Shown here piece after piece: positions 1-10,700 of a stretch of DNA of 64,000 nt. The stretch lies in NCBI RefSeq assembly GCF_910592395.1, contig NC_088324.1, positions 560,001 through 624,000 on the forward strand, in the 5' to 3' direction. Positions within the stretch are counted from its first letter, which is position 1; each line of letters starts with the position of its first letter. The notes under the pieces were generated by a model, which was not told where the DNA came from, searched no databases, and was given only the letters and a program-made list of their open reading frames with translations. Position numbers and translations under genes: made by a program. The DNA comes from Lineus longissimus (lineage: Eukaryota > Nemertea > Pilidiophora > Heteronemertea > Lineidae).

Positions 1-468
1 TAATTAGGTCGATCACTTACTCACGAACACAATGGCCTTCAAAGGCGTTGAAATAAACATTAGCTTGTTTACAGGTATGTCCTTGCTAACCAACCCAACC
101 TCTTCTATCCCAATACCGACTCGTGACCAGAATCCCGGCGAATACATGGTCTAGGCCTGCTATGTATCGCTATGCACTATAGAACGGAACAAGCTCGCGG
201 AGATTTGAAATTGGTTTGTTGGAAGGGGCGATATGCGTTTTAGAAAGCGAACTTCAACTTGCCAAGCTACGATATAGTTTGTCAATGCCTATATTGTCCC
301 TTTTTTGTATAAATTCAGTACATGTTTATTGACTTTAGGACAACCAATTGGATATGACTTAGTAGAAATGTATTCCTCCAAAGTTTCGGCCACGAATGTA
401 ATTGTTTGATTGGGAATAACATGTAAGGTTCTCTAAGGGGTCAGGAAAAGTAAAGAGAAGAATATTAC

Positions 469-576
469 CTTCAGATCCTATTTGAATCCTCGTGCTCGGG
501 GTAATCAGTATCGTTCCAGTGACAGCAGCTATATGAGGAGGAAGTACAGTCTTGAGTTCTTGGATTCCACCTGGAA
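469..576 (-). CDS. Possible internal exon of an unidentified gene
   Basis: On the minus strand this stretch is bounded by a plausible acceptor (TTTAAAG) and a donor (GAAG/GTAAT). It reads openly for 35 codons with phase 1 at both ends; the peptide starts PGGIQELKTVLPPHIAAVTG and continues to an IQIGSE end. The composition looks coding, but I do not recognise the family and no flanking exon can be joined to it with confidence. It lies downstream of the 3' end of the minus-strand gene at 1238-1573, so it would belong to a different gene or to an alternative 3' exon. An accidental open stretch is possible. Confidence 0.3.
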
Positions 577-1105
577 CTTTAAATAAGAAACACATTAACC
601 ACACAAATATCATATTCCAAGGTTGGTCTTTAATTCGGCTGGATCGTCTGCAGAGATCTTATTGGCATACTCAGTATCAATATCAAAATGCATCATCAAA
701 ATGCTAATGAGGCTGAAACTCCGCCTCACACGAACTGTCTCCGAAATCTGGTAACTACTCTTAACAACTAAAGCTACGTACGTCCACCGGAACTTTTGTT
801 CCGTAGCCAGTAACTTTATTGGCCAAACTAGTTCCATAAAGATATTGTAGCGTAAAACCGGGTCGAGCGTTAAGGCTTCACCAAACTATGAGACAGGGAC
901 AATGTCACACCCAAGTCTGGCAAACCAGAGCTGTCTCAGAGGGGCTTGGCTAATAGTTCAGGGTCTTGGGCAGGGGGCAAAATGACAATGGTACATCCCG
1001 TTAACATAAGGATACTGAGTACAGAGCTGACAATATGAATCAGGATGAAACAACTACTCTAAGCTATCACAAAAGGCAAAAATACTTCTCATATAAATCA
1101 TAAGC

Positions 1106-1111
1106 TTTATT
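1106..1111 (-). promoter_or_regulatory. Polyadenylation signal AATAAA
   Basis: A canonical AATAAA on the minus strand lies about 130 bases after the stop codon of the gene ending at 1238. This supports that gene's strand and 3' end. Confidence 0.5.
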
Positions 1112-1237
1112 CCCACCTCACAACAGTGGCAATAAATGTGGTAAAATGGTTTACAGACATGGGATGATAGTCATATTTACAGAGATTGAATTTATACCAA
1201 ATGATTGATGGCAGGATACAAGCTCATATCTATGTCC

Positions 1238-1573
1238 TCACAACCCATCAAACGAGTCAAAAAATCGAGAAGTTCCTGGAGGAAAGCAACCAACTCTTCT
1301 AGTAAGTTCTATAAAGGTGCCAATCACCGCCATGTCATCAGGATAAATGTGCCCACTTGGTGCTTCATACAGAGGCATTTTGGTGTTGAGTAACTTTGTC
1401 TTTGTACTGATTATAACCTTGTTGGGTACACCTCAACCAACCTTTCAAAATAATTATAAAATTGCTCTTACCTAAATTTGCTGTGCGTAGTAGATGTTCA
1501 GTTTCAAAGCTGTAGTGATAACCCTGACCCTTATCAAAAAGGATGGGAATGTCTCTCAGTCTAACTTTATACA
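1238..1573 (-). CDS. 3' end of an unidentified minus-strand gene (last two coding exons)
   Basis: Two exons join in frame on the minus strand. The penultimate exon (1573-1472) encodes YKVRLRDIPILFDKGQGYHY and further residues ending in TANLG, with a good donor (TTTAG/GTAAGAG). The last exon (1431-1238) follows acceptor GGTTGAG. It continues VPNKVIISTKTKLLNTKMPL and reaches APSGHIYPDDMAVIGTFIEL before ending at FDSFDGL and a TGA at 1238-1240. The splice phase (1/1) fits, and an AATAAA lies 130 bases downstream. The peptide looks like a conserved globular C-terminus, but I cannot name the family. Upstream exons were not identified; repeats occupy the sequence immediately 5' of it. Confidence 0.5.
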
Positions 1574-1904
1574 CTTGGAGTCAACAGGCAATTGCTCAGC
1601 TCAGCATACATAAAAGTTTGCTGTATCAAAACAGCGAAATGACAAAATGGCGAAATGACGAAACGAAATGATCAATGAGTGGTGCCTGTATCCACAAAGT
1701 AGAATACATCGAGTCAACCTCGACACATAGTGTGTATGACTCCTGGGGACAAGGTTAGAATACTGTGACTCATGGACTGGTAAAGATTCGCTGAATCTGC
1801 GCAGGGAACCGGGACCACTCATGCACTGCCATCACAATGGTGCGGTTAATACTTTATAGGAAGTGACTACATTGTACTTGGCAAGCCCGACTTACCAAAC
1901 AGCG

Positions 1905-2130
1905 ACTTTTTCTTGTCCTGAATGGAGAGCCGAACTCATTAATATTAAAGTAAAGTCTCCAGCTCGCCAAACAGGGTAGATTTTTTACCTGTTTGGCAAG
2001 CCCGGCTGGCCGAACAGGGTGGCTTTTAGTGCTGTTTGGCAAGCGGCTCTCCAAACAGGACAAAAAAAGATGCCTGTTCGGCGAGCGGCTTGCCAAATAG
2101 ACCCGGCCTATTTTATAATTTTGTTTTCCT
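1905..2130. repeat. Cluster of short inverted repeats (TGTTTGGC family)
   Basis: CTCGCCAAACAGG, CCTGTTTGGCAAGC, GGCCGAACAGG, CTGTTTGGCAAGC and GCCTGTTCGGCGAGC alternate in orientation over 200 bases, so the segment can fold into several nested hairpins. It is non-coding. Confidence 0.5.
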
Positions 2131-2922
2131 TCGATTTCCGAGGCCAGGAGCAATCGCCTGAGCCTGTTAGTGTTAAACTCAGATGGCCTATGCCTATCAG
2201 CCTACTATAGGCCCTCATGAATGAATTTTTAGGATTCCGCATTCCCATTGTGATTTTTTTTCCTTCAGGTAAAATTATGTTGCATTGTTAAATAGAGTTG
2301 TATTATTGTAATTTTTGCCTCACTTGCTATTAAGCCTATGTGGCCATAGTCATTTCAAAGATTATATCTTAATAAAGTTCAAGTTTAGTTTTGTATCTTT
2401 GGCTTATTTCTATCTATCCACCCAATTTATTACACCCATTAGAAAGGGGATGGAACCACAGCCAAGGCTATTGGTTGCTTAGTTTTATATTCTCGGTCAG
2501 CTATCGGTACTGGGCCAACACCAAGCTCCATTCATGCCCCAGGAGTCCTGTCAGGGCCGTGAGAGAGAGAAGTTCAGGCGAAGCATAGGGACTTACATGC
2601 AGGAATATGGGAAATATCCCCAGAGGATTGTAATACTTGGCTATATTTTAAAATGACCCATATTCATTTCGGTTCTCGAAGCCGAACCCTAGTGGAAGTT
2701 TTGGGAACCAAAATGATGTCTGCCTATTAGGCAGCCAGTCGGAGCATGTGGAGCCGGTGGAGTAAACCGAAAATGTTGTACAGTTTGGTACCAGCAGTAC
2801 CAACCAACCCCCTTCCCAACGCAGAGTGCCGTTTTCAAAATGTTCTACCGGTATATCTCTTGAGAATAAAAAAGGAAAATAAAAGATAAAAGCAAAGAAT
2901 GAAAATTAAAAGAAGAAACCCC

Positions 2923-2997
2923 TTGGCTGGGCAGGAGTTGAACCTGGAACACTGCGCGTGACTGCGCATCGCTCTACCGTTTGCGCTATTGTGACAC
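2923..2997 (-). mobile_element. tRNA-derived SINE or tRNA pseudogene fragment
   Basis: The minus strand carries a box-A-like segment (TAGCGCAAACGGTAGAGCG) and a box-B segment (AGGTTCAACTCCTG) at tRNA spacing, with a small CAGG/CCTG T-stem. The 5' acceptor strand does not pair with the 3' side, so this is not an intact tRNA gene. A SINE head or decayed tRNA is more likely. Confidence 0.45.
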
Positions 2998-3039
2998 TTG
3001 AAATTGACACTTTCAGTGGGTGGCCACTTCCTTGACGTC

Positions 3040-4118
3040 ATATTCCCTGTATGGATTCAGCGAATCTCTACAGCACATTCCAGGTACAACTAATCGCTCA
3101 TTTCGTTTCGTCATACTGTTTTGATACAGCCATAAAAGTTAGTGCATGGGAATAGCACATGTATGTGAAAGAGCTCCTGTGGCTCATTTTGCCGAGGTTT
3201 GCATTTTACTGAGAGACTGTGGGGTGTCTGCTCAGGCAAGAGGGATGAACTACCTCAAATGCTAAGTCGTGCTAGCATTCTGCTCGATTTCAGACTGAAA
3301 AGCCCTTTTATAAAAAATCTACGGGGACCACGCGCCTGGGCTGCAGTTCCCACTCGTCGTTGGAAACAAAACAAAGTTTCCCAACATGAACCACAGTGAT
3401 ATGATATCTATGACGTCTTAGAGAGAACGATAATAAAGTGTTGAAACTTGACGCAATGTTCCAGGAACCGCCGATAGGCGGCAGCACACGACGAAAGCTT
3501 TTGACGGAACACTTTTGTAATACTTTGATACAGATTTGCCTGGTCATTATTTGGGACCTCCAGTTATCTATGATACGGTCACCCTCTTTAGGTTCTACCG
3601 CATGGAATGCCTTGGAAATATTATAAAATGGTAGGAAATGATGAAAAGCATTAATCCGAGAAAAAAGGATTTAATCGAAATGTCTGAAGACCCATGACGT
3701 CACGAAAAAAGTGAAGTTATATATTATAGGATATCTTCCACATTCGCCTAATTCACTTTCGCCTAATCCACATTCGCCTAAACCGTTTCGCCTAAACCTT
3801 TTTCACCTAATCCACATTCGCCTAATTCCATTTTCGTCTAATTCCTTTTTCGCCTAATCAACATTCGCCTAATTCCATTTTCGCCTAATTCCCTATCATG
3901 AGTAAGAGTATTCCATAACCCAAGCTAAGATCATTGACCATAAGAGATGGCATTTTGGAATGACCCATTTTATGTGCCACAGGGGGGTTAGGTATATGCC
4001 AAAATTAGGCGAAAAAGGATTAGGCGAGAAAGTAATTACGCGAAAGGGAAATTAGGCGAATGTGGATTAGGCTAAAGTGGAATAGGCGAATGTGGAAGTT
4101 TTTAGGCGAATGTGGCAT
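3040..4118. repeat. Palindromic 'TTCGCCTAA' element, copy 1
   Basis: About 1.05 kb is repeated almost exactly at 6725-7776. The left 690 bases are unique-looking and non-coding. From about 3739 to 3893 there is a run of degenerate ATTCGCCTAAT/TTTTCGCCTAAT units. After a spacer of about 105 bases the reverse complement (TTAGGCGAAAAAGG and similar) runs from 4002 to 4118, so the right part is a large imperfect hairpin. It looks like a non-autonomous mobile element or locally duplicated palindrome. I see no coding capacity; short open frames in it are chance. Confidence 0.6.
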
Positions 4119-5415
4119 AAACCTATCATAGCACGAGCACGATTTGATGACGTTGTTTTGTTTGACGTCACGATAAAAGTGAAGTTATATATAGCACGAG
4201 CACGATTTGATGATGTTGTTTTGTTAGACCGATATACCTGTCTCTGAAGTTCGGAGGACCTTAGCCTGTATAACAGGCTATTGTTTTGTGCCCTGGCACA
4301 GTTTGATGATGACGTATGTGCTGCCTGCACATGTATGACATGCTGGTTCTGCCAGGCCTAACTTTCGCTTTATTTGTAAGTCAAGACTACTCATGAAGTG
4401 TATATAGGCCTATATGAAATGGCAATAATAAGGAATACCCCCCCCCCCCGTGTTTATGGCGTCGTCTTCATGATTTCAGGCCTATAATTAGCTTTTATAG
4501 CCACCTCCTCTCCCGCCTACGGATGCGTTGTGTACCCTACTGCCACTGTGCAGGGCATTGTGTGCATGCAGCTTTTTGCAGCGAGTGTGTAACTAGGCCA
4601 TACCTTAGCTACATCACATGCATGATCAGGCTATGCAAGTGTGCAGGTACAGTCTGTCATCTGGACACGACCATTGCCTCGTGGTACACATATCACATCT
4701 TTCTTGTGGCCAGCAGCGTGACTGTCAGCATGGTCAGTGTCCTACTATTTCATCTAGGCCTAGGGTAGTACCGTAGGCCAATGCAGGCTTGAAATTCCAC
4801 TTCCACTCCCATCTGCAGCCGGTGGGCTGTGTCTGGTGTCCTCCAACTGTGGCAGCCATTTCCGTGATGGATGTGCTTTGTACTAGTCTACCGATTCCCA
4901 GGAAATGGTGACAATCAAGCAAACATCAACACAAGGAAACACTTTGAACACCAGTGGCATACCATGAACGCACGAGACCACCTTACCAACACTCGAACCA
5001 TCTACACTAACTGCAGGATTGTTTTCAACCGCATGCGTCAGAGGTACCGAAGCCTCATATGGGAGAACCTAGGACACAGTCAGCCGTAATCATACCCAGT
5101 TTATGTCAGTACAAACAATATCCCATCATTTATTTCTGGCTTCTTCATCACTAGGTAAGAGGATGCATTCCCTTTTTGGGTAATGCTTCCTCTCACCACC
5201 AAACATCTCCATTTCCAACAATCATTTCTCTTACAGCAACATCATAAAGTATTTCATTGTTACAATGACCCATATCTTCCATCTGCAGCGGTACATTGTA
5301 ATCTCATGTATTTAAATGCATGACATACAATTCTTGCAACAATACACACAGTACTTGAGGTCATTATCTTTCCATTATTGTCAGTGGCATGGAGGTGGGG
5401 TTCTGGCATTCAAAT
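4119..5415. other. Non-coding spacer
   Basis: There is no supported gene here. It contains a short direct repeat (ATAGCACGAGCACGATTTGATGA-like, near 4130 and 4193) and a poly-C tract near 4441. Open frames are short, low in coding character and lack splice context. Confidence 0.4.
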
Positions 5416-6130
5416 TCAATCAATCAATCAATCAATACGGAGTCTTGTATAGCGCCAGATCCACCATGGAAATGGTGCTCAAGGCGCTGTTAAAAAGTTC
5501 ACAAATGTCTACAAAAACAGGTGTCCCTTTAGTCTCTTTTTGAAAATGTCCACAGACTCTGATTCCCTGATGTTCCTTGGAAGTTCATTCCAGAGTCTGG
5601 GTGCACTGACACTAAAGGCCTTGTCACAAACACAACGTTTGGATACAGGCACGGCCAACAGCAATTGTTCAGCTGAACGAAGTGACCGCCCTGGCTTGTA
5701 CACAGTCAGAAGATCTCTGATGTAGCTGGGAGCCTGGCCATTATTAAAGGCCCTGAAATTCAGCAGCAGAACCTTGAAAACCACACGGGACGGCACATGC
5801 AGCCAATGTAAGTCACGGAGAACCGGAGTAATGTGTTTACGTCTCCGTGTCCATGTCACAATCCGTGCAGCAGTGTTCTGAATTAACTAGAGCTTTCTCA
5901 TCTGTGCCTGTGGTAATCCCTGAAGCAATGAATTTGCGTAGTCCAAGCGGGCGGTAACAAATGAGTGCACACGCTTTTCGGCAGATTTCTTATCAAGAAA
6001 TTGCCGAATCCGTCCAATGTTTCTGATGTGATAGTTGGCCGATTTACAGACATTCTTAACATGTGAATCAATTTACATAGTGGAATCTAGCACAACACTA
6101 ATATTCCGTACATGAGATTCCTTATCACAC
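5416..6130 (-). mobile_element. 3' end of a CR1/L2-type non-LTR retrotransposon (degenerate)
   Basis: Reading the minus strand, about 6130 to 5509 encodes the C-terminal part of a non-LTR reverse transcriptase. Visible motifs are SANYHIRNIGRI, RLDYANSLLQGLP, QNTAARIVT, HITPVLRDLHWLHVPSRVVF, YIRDLL, the R-S-L-R-S block, APRLWNELPRNIR and a final FKKRLKGHLF. An in-frame stop just before QNTAAR and the absence of an upstream polymerase core show it is dead and 5'-truncated. It ends in an (ATTG)n microsatellite (5421-5443), typical of CR1/L2-like 3' tails. Confidence 0.8.
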
Positions 6131-6724
6131 TTACTATCATTTCTCAACTGACTACATGCTCATCTGAAAGGCAAGTCATGAAATGGATGCCAGCAAACAA
6201 TTCTTTTCAACATCTACAGTTCAATTATAAACCAATAACTTTTCCTTTGGCTTCAGAATAACAGGTCTCATTACTGAAGGCACACGGTTAAGCACATCAT
6301 ACATACATTACATTATCTATACAGATATCTTATCACCCCTGTAACTCCCCTTCTAGTGGCAACACATCGCATCAAACCCTGGTTCCGAAAACTCTGGGTC
6401 GGCTCGACTCTGGAATGGTGAAATCTGAGCGACTCCAACAGGCAGACAGTGCATTGAAAAATTCCAAAAAACTATTCAAAACCGAGCTACTTACTCTCAA
6501 GTTAGGCCTACTCCTCATGTATCCATTGTTCTCCAAATCTGATCACAAATAGTCCATGAGTCAATAAAAGCGCACAGAAATTCCAACCACCCTACGAGCA
6601 CCACTGGTGAGTGGTGGTGTGACAAAATGGCGAAAAGCTTTTTCATCCTGTAAGATCCGACGAGAACACAGCCCACCGATTCCTGGTAACCCATATACCT
6701 GGTATTATATGCAAAATACATGTG
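6131..6724. other. Non-coding spacer
   Basis: Nothing is supported as a gene. A motif near 6622 (TGACAAAATGGCGAAA) matches the arm of the foldback element at 1608, so some of this may be element debris. Confidence 0.35.
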
Positions 6725-7776
6725 GCTATTCCCTGTATTGATTCAGCGAATCTCTACAGCACATTCCAGGTACAACTAATCGCTCATTTCGTTTCGTCAT
6801 ACTGTTTTGATACAGCCATAAAAGTTAGTGCATGGGAATAGCACATGTATGTGAAAGAGCTCCTGTGGCTCATTTTACCGAGGTTTGCATTTTACTGAGA
6901 GACTGTGGGGTGTCTGCTCAGGCAAGAGGGATGAACTACCTCAAATGCTAAGTCGTGCTAGCATTCTGCTCGATCTCAGACTGAAAAGCCCTTTTATAAA
7001 GAATCTACGGGGACCACGCGCATGGGTTGCAGTTTCCCCTCGTCGTTGGAAACAAAACAAAGTTTCCAAACATGAACCACAGTGATATGATATCTATGAC
7101 GTCTTAGAGAGAACGATAATAAAGTGTTGAAACTTGACGCAATGTTCCAGGAACCGCCGATAGGCGGCAGCACACGACGAAAGCTTTTGACGGAACACTT
7201 TTGTAATACTTTGATACAGATTTGCCTGGTCATTATTTGGGACCTCCAGTTATCTAAGATACGGTCACCCTCTTTAGGTTCTACCGCATGAAATGCCTTG
7301 GAAATATTATAAAATGGTAGGAAATGATGAAAAGCATGACTCCGAGAAAAAAGGATTTAATCGAAATGTCTGAAGACCCATGACGTCACGAAAAAAGTGA
7401 AGTTATAGGATATCTTCCACATTCGCCTAATTCACTTTCGCCTAATCCACATTCGCCTAAACCTTTTCGCCTAAACCCTTTTCACCTAATCCGCATTCGC
7501 CTAATTCCATTTTCGCCTATAATTCCTTTTTCGCCTAATCAACATTCGCCTAATTCCATTTTCGCCTAATTCCTTATCATGAGTAAGAGTATTCCATAAC
7601 CCAAGCTAAGATCACTGACCATAAGAGATGGCATTTTGGAATGACCCATTTTATGTGCCACAGGGGGGTTAGGTATATGCCAAAATTAGGCGAAAAAGGA
7701 TTAGGCGAGAAAGTAATTACGCGAAAGGGGAATTAGGCGAATGTGGATTAGGCTAAAGTGGAATAGGCGAATGTGA
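6725..7776. repeat. Palindromic 'TTCGCCTAA' element, copy 2, abutting MANBA
   Basis: This is a near-identical second copy of the element at 3040-4118. Forward TTCGCCTAA units run from 7412 to about 7573 and inverted TTAGGCGAA units from 7681 to 7776. It stops 22 bases before the MANBA start codon, so the 5' leader or core promoter of that gene must lie within or next to this hairpin-forming element. Confidence 0.6.
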
Positions 7777-7798
7777 CATCATGTGACATTTGAAGAAA

Positions 7799-10700
7799 AT
7801 GGCCGCCACCAGATTAAAATCAGATTTTGTTGTTTTCCTTGTTATTTTGGCAATAACTCTTATTTCTGGCGTAAAAATCAACCTTAATGGTAGCTGGGCT
7901 GTCGAAGATGAAGGTGGGTAGGTTGTTCATAGAACTGCCAGTCACTCATTGTGAGTAACCGGTGGGTAATTGCCAAGTTTGTGCTTACTATGTAAACAGT
8001 CGTCCAAGAAGAAAGTAGTAAAAAAAGTAAAACTATCTGCATGCCTGAGCTGGCTGTACTATGGCACGCCCTTGGCTTTACCCATGTCATGATCATAATG
8101 TTGCGGGCTTTCATGGCTTTGGCTTTATGAATATATGTCACTTTCACCCTCAAGGAGAATAAGACGTTATAGCTATAGGAGAAGGAGAACTTGTGTAATC
8201 TTGGGGTTCATCATGTTGATTGGAAACTTAACTGTGCAGTGTGCTGGCCTACCTACGTATGGAATCGCCCCGACTCAATGTATGATTTCTCTGACCAATC
8301 CAGTCTCCAGCTAAAGGAGAACAGTAAGCTGGAAGCATGCTGGTTAGTTTGCCTTGGTGCATGGCATAATACGCTCATGTCAGTGTCATGTTTTCAAAAG
8401 TATTGAGTTGATGAAGAACATGCTTATGACAAGTGATATATGACATGTGAATCCTATGTTAATGCAGCTCAAGGTTCTGATATCCGTCATCTAATCTGTT
8501 CATTTTTCAGGACGTGAGATTGTCACACTTGCCACAGTGCCTGGAGAAATCTTTATGGATCTGGTCAATGGCGGCTTCCTAGACGACCCCTATTATCGAT
8601 CCAATTACATTAAGTATCGTTGGGTGTCGTACAGGAACTGGACGTATTCAAGATCTTTTCTAGGTATGTAGTCGGAATCAAGGTGACTTTATCTGCTAAA
8701 TCCAGTTGATCTTAATAGTGGTCCTATCCAGTCTCACTTTGAGGGCCATACTCTTCTTGAAATGCTCTTGAAACTCGAATCAGTTTTCCTTATTTTGAAG
8801 CATATCCTTGTATTATTTCAGTATCTCAGGATGTGTACGACCGCCCCCACCTTGACCTGGTCTGTGAGGGCTTGGACACGGTCGCAGCTGTCTACATCAA
8901 CGATAAACTTCTCGCCAGAACAAAAAACATGTTCATCAAGCATCGCTTTGATGTCAAAGGCCTCCTTGTGGTAAGTTGATTGACTAAAATCCTTGTCATT
9001 TCATCCAGATTCTTGATGAGGAATCAAATTCTTTTTGTTGGAAATGATGGCCATCATGTTTTCTTTACTTCAGAAGGCGGAATTGAAACTTAGCACAGAG
9101 TGTGATTTAGAAAAATTAAAAAATAGTGCGGAGTGAAAATAAGGAAAATCTTTTTCAGGATTTTGGTATGGAATCCTTCCTTTCTGTTGTTGGATCCCTT
9201 GCCAAGTTGTTACCAGCAAAGATACTTGTGTCCCCTTTTTTTGTAGCCTGGCAAAAATATAGTGAAAGTTGTGTTTACATCGGCCGTCCTGTATGCGGCT
9301 GAGCAGGCTAAAGCTCATGCGTATCCAATCCCTCCTGCTGACAGGAATCCATGTGAACATAGCGAGAAGTATCATCAATTCATACGCACTCGGCAGTCGG
9401 CGTTTTCTTGGGATTGGGGCCCTGCTTTCCCGACAGTCGGGATTTGGTGAGTTTTAAACTTTGGGTTCATTCCTAGAGTGAGGTGGTGTACTGGTTTAGG
9501 TTTTATACTGTCAAACCAGCAGTGGCAGATCCAGAAATTCCAGGATCCAGGATCTTGGAAATGTGAAGGGTCTGATGGTTCTCCCTCCACGAGGCGTCTT
9601 GAAAAAGAATTGCTCTCCGACCAGAGGGGGAGGCGCGTCTCTTCAACTATCCCTCAAATCCCCCAGTGGTCACAGGATCTGGTTGCCACTTTGTGCCTTT
9701 GACTGAGTATTCGTTTACTTAATTGAATAACCCCCCCCCCCCTCCCCGCGACTGAAGTGATGAAAATGGAAATAGGAAAATGTGCTTTAATAGATTGACA
9801 AATAGACAGATGACCTGCTTATTTGTTCATTAAATTTGTCTGTTAGACTTTTAATTATGCCCGAAAATTATGACTTGGCTGTATATAAAAACTATTCATG
9901 TGATCTCTCTAATTCCCTTCCATTCAGCAATTCAAGTGAATGGCTAGCAGTTAGGCCTTGAATAGGTTATGAAGATGAGTTTACTCTCTAGGTACACATA
10001 AGGGGCAGTACAATCCTTCCATTCCAGGAAGCCCATCTACATCGATGGCTACACAGAGGCAAGAATTGGTGAAGTCACTGTCGCTACCTCAAAAAGTAAG
10101 TAGCCTATAAACGGTACCGATATTATTGTAGACAAAAACTATAACACACGTACACAAAAATTCGAAAGAAAAATGAAAATAAGGATGATTTCAGTTCTTA
10201 ATTTGCATATTTTATCCACTACAACAGTGTCAAAGCACTTTGAATTCATTCACCAGTCACTCCAGTCAAATCCAGGAGCCTGTCTAAAGAAACCAAGGGG
10301 TGTCCATACAGTGCTACATGTAGCGGTGCATGGTGGCAAGTCGTTACATTATCCTCCTGGTCACCTTAATCCCATGTCTGGCTGGCCCTTTAATAAAAGG
10401 AGAAACTTATCTGTTACAAATGTAGTACGTACATTATAAAAGAACCAGACTCAATAGTCATAATTCTAAAGTGCATGCCTTGCCAAAAGTGATTATAATA
10501 TGACGTCATTTCAGCGACCAACTCCAGTTGGGTCGTGAGTGGTAAAGTGCACTTCCATGTCTTGTCTGACGTCACCATCGATCTTGTGATCAGTATCCCG
10601 GGGCTGAAGAAAGTTGAGATGTTCAAGGTCAAACTCTCACCAAAGGTCACGGGAGGTCAGGAGTTTAAGTATCGTCTGTCTATTACAACTGTGAGTATAC

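Larger units (their letters stand above)
1608..3145. repeat. Foldback element with inverted terminal arms
   Basis: Sequence at 1608-1670 (containing GCTGTATCAAAACAG and GACGAAACGAAATGA) returns as its reverse complement at 3092-3145. The pair AGATTCGCTGAATC at about 1782 and GATTCAGCGAATCT at about 3053 extends the arms. The interior holds further short inverted repeats built on TGTTTGGCAAGC/GCCAAACAGG (1905-2100) and a tRNA-like segment. No open reading frame of note is present. This is best explained as a non-autonomous foldback or MITE-like element that has accumulated insertions. The right arm is also the start of the duplicated element at 3040. Confidence 0.5.

Noticed and set aside
2923-2997. 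Functional tRNA gene on the minus strand
   Set aside because: Box A and box B are recognisable but the acceptor stem does not pair; SINE head or pseudogene is more likely.
7884-8153. 89-codon minus-strand frame overlapping MANBA exon 1
   Set aside because: Antisense to the signal-peptide exon and intron 1, with no supporting motifs or splice structure.
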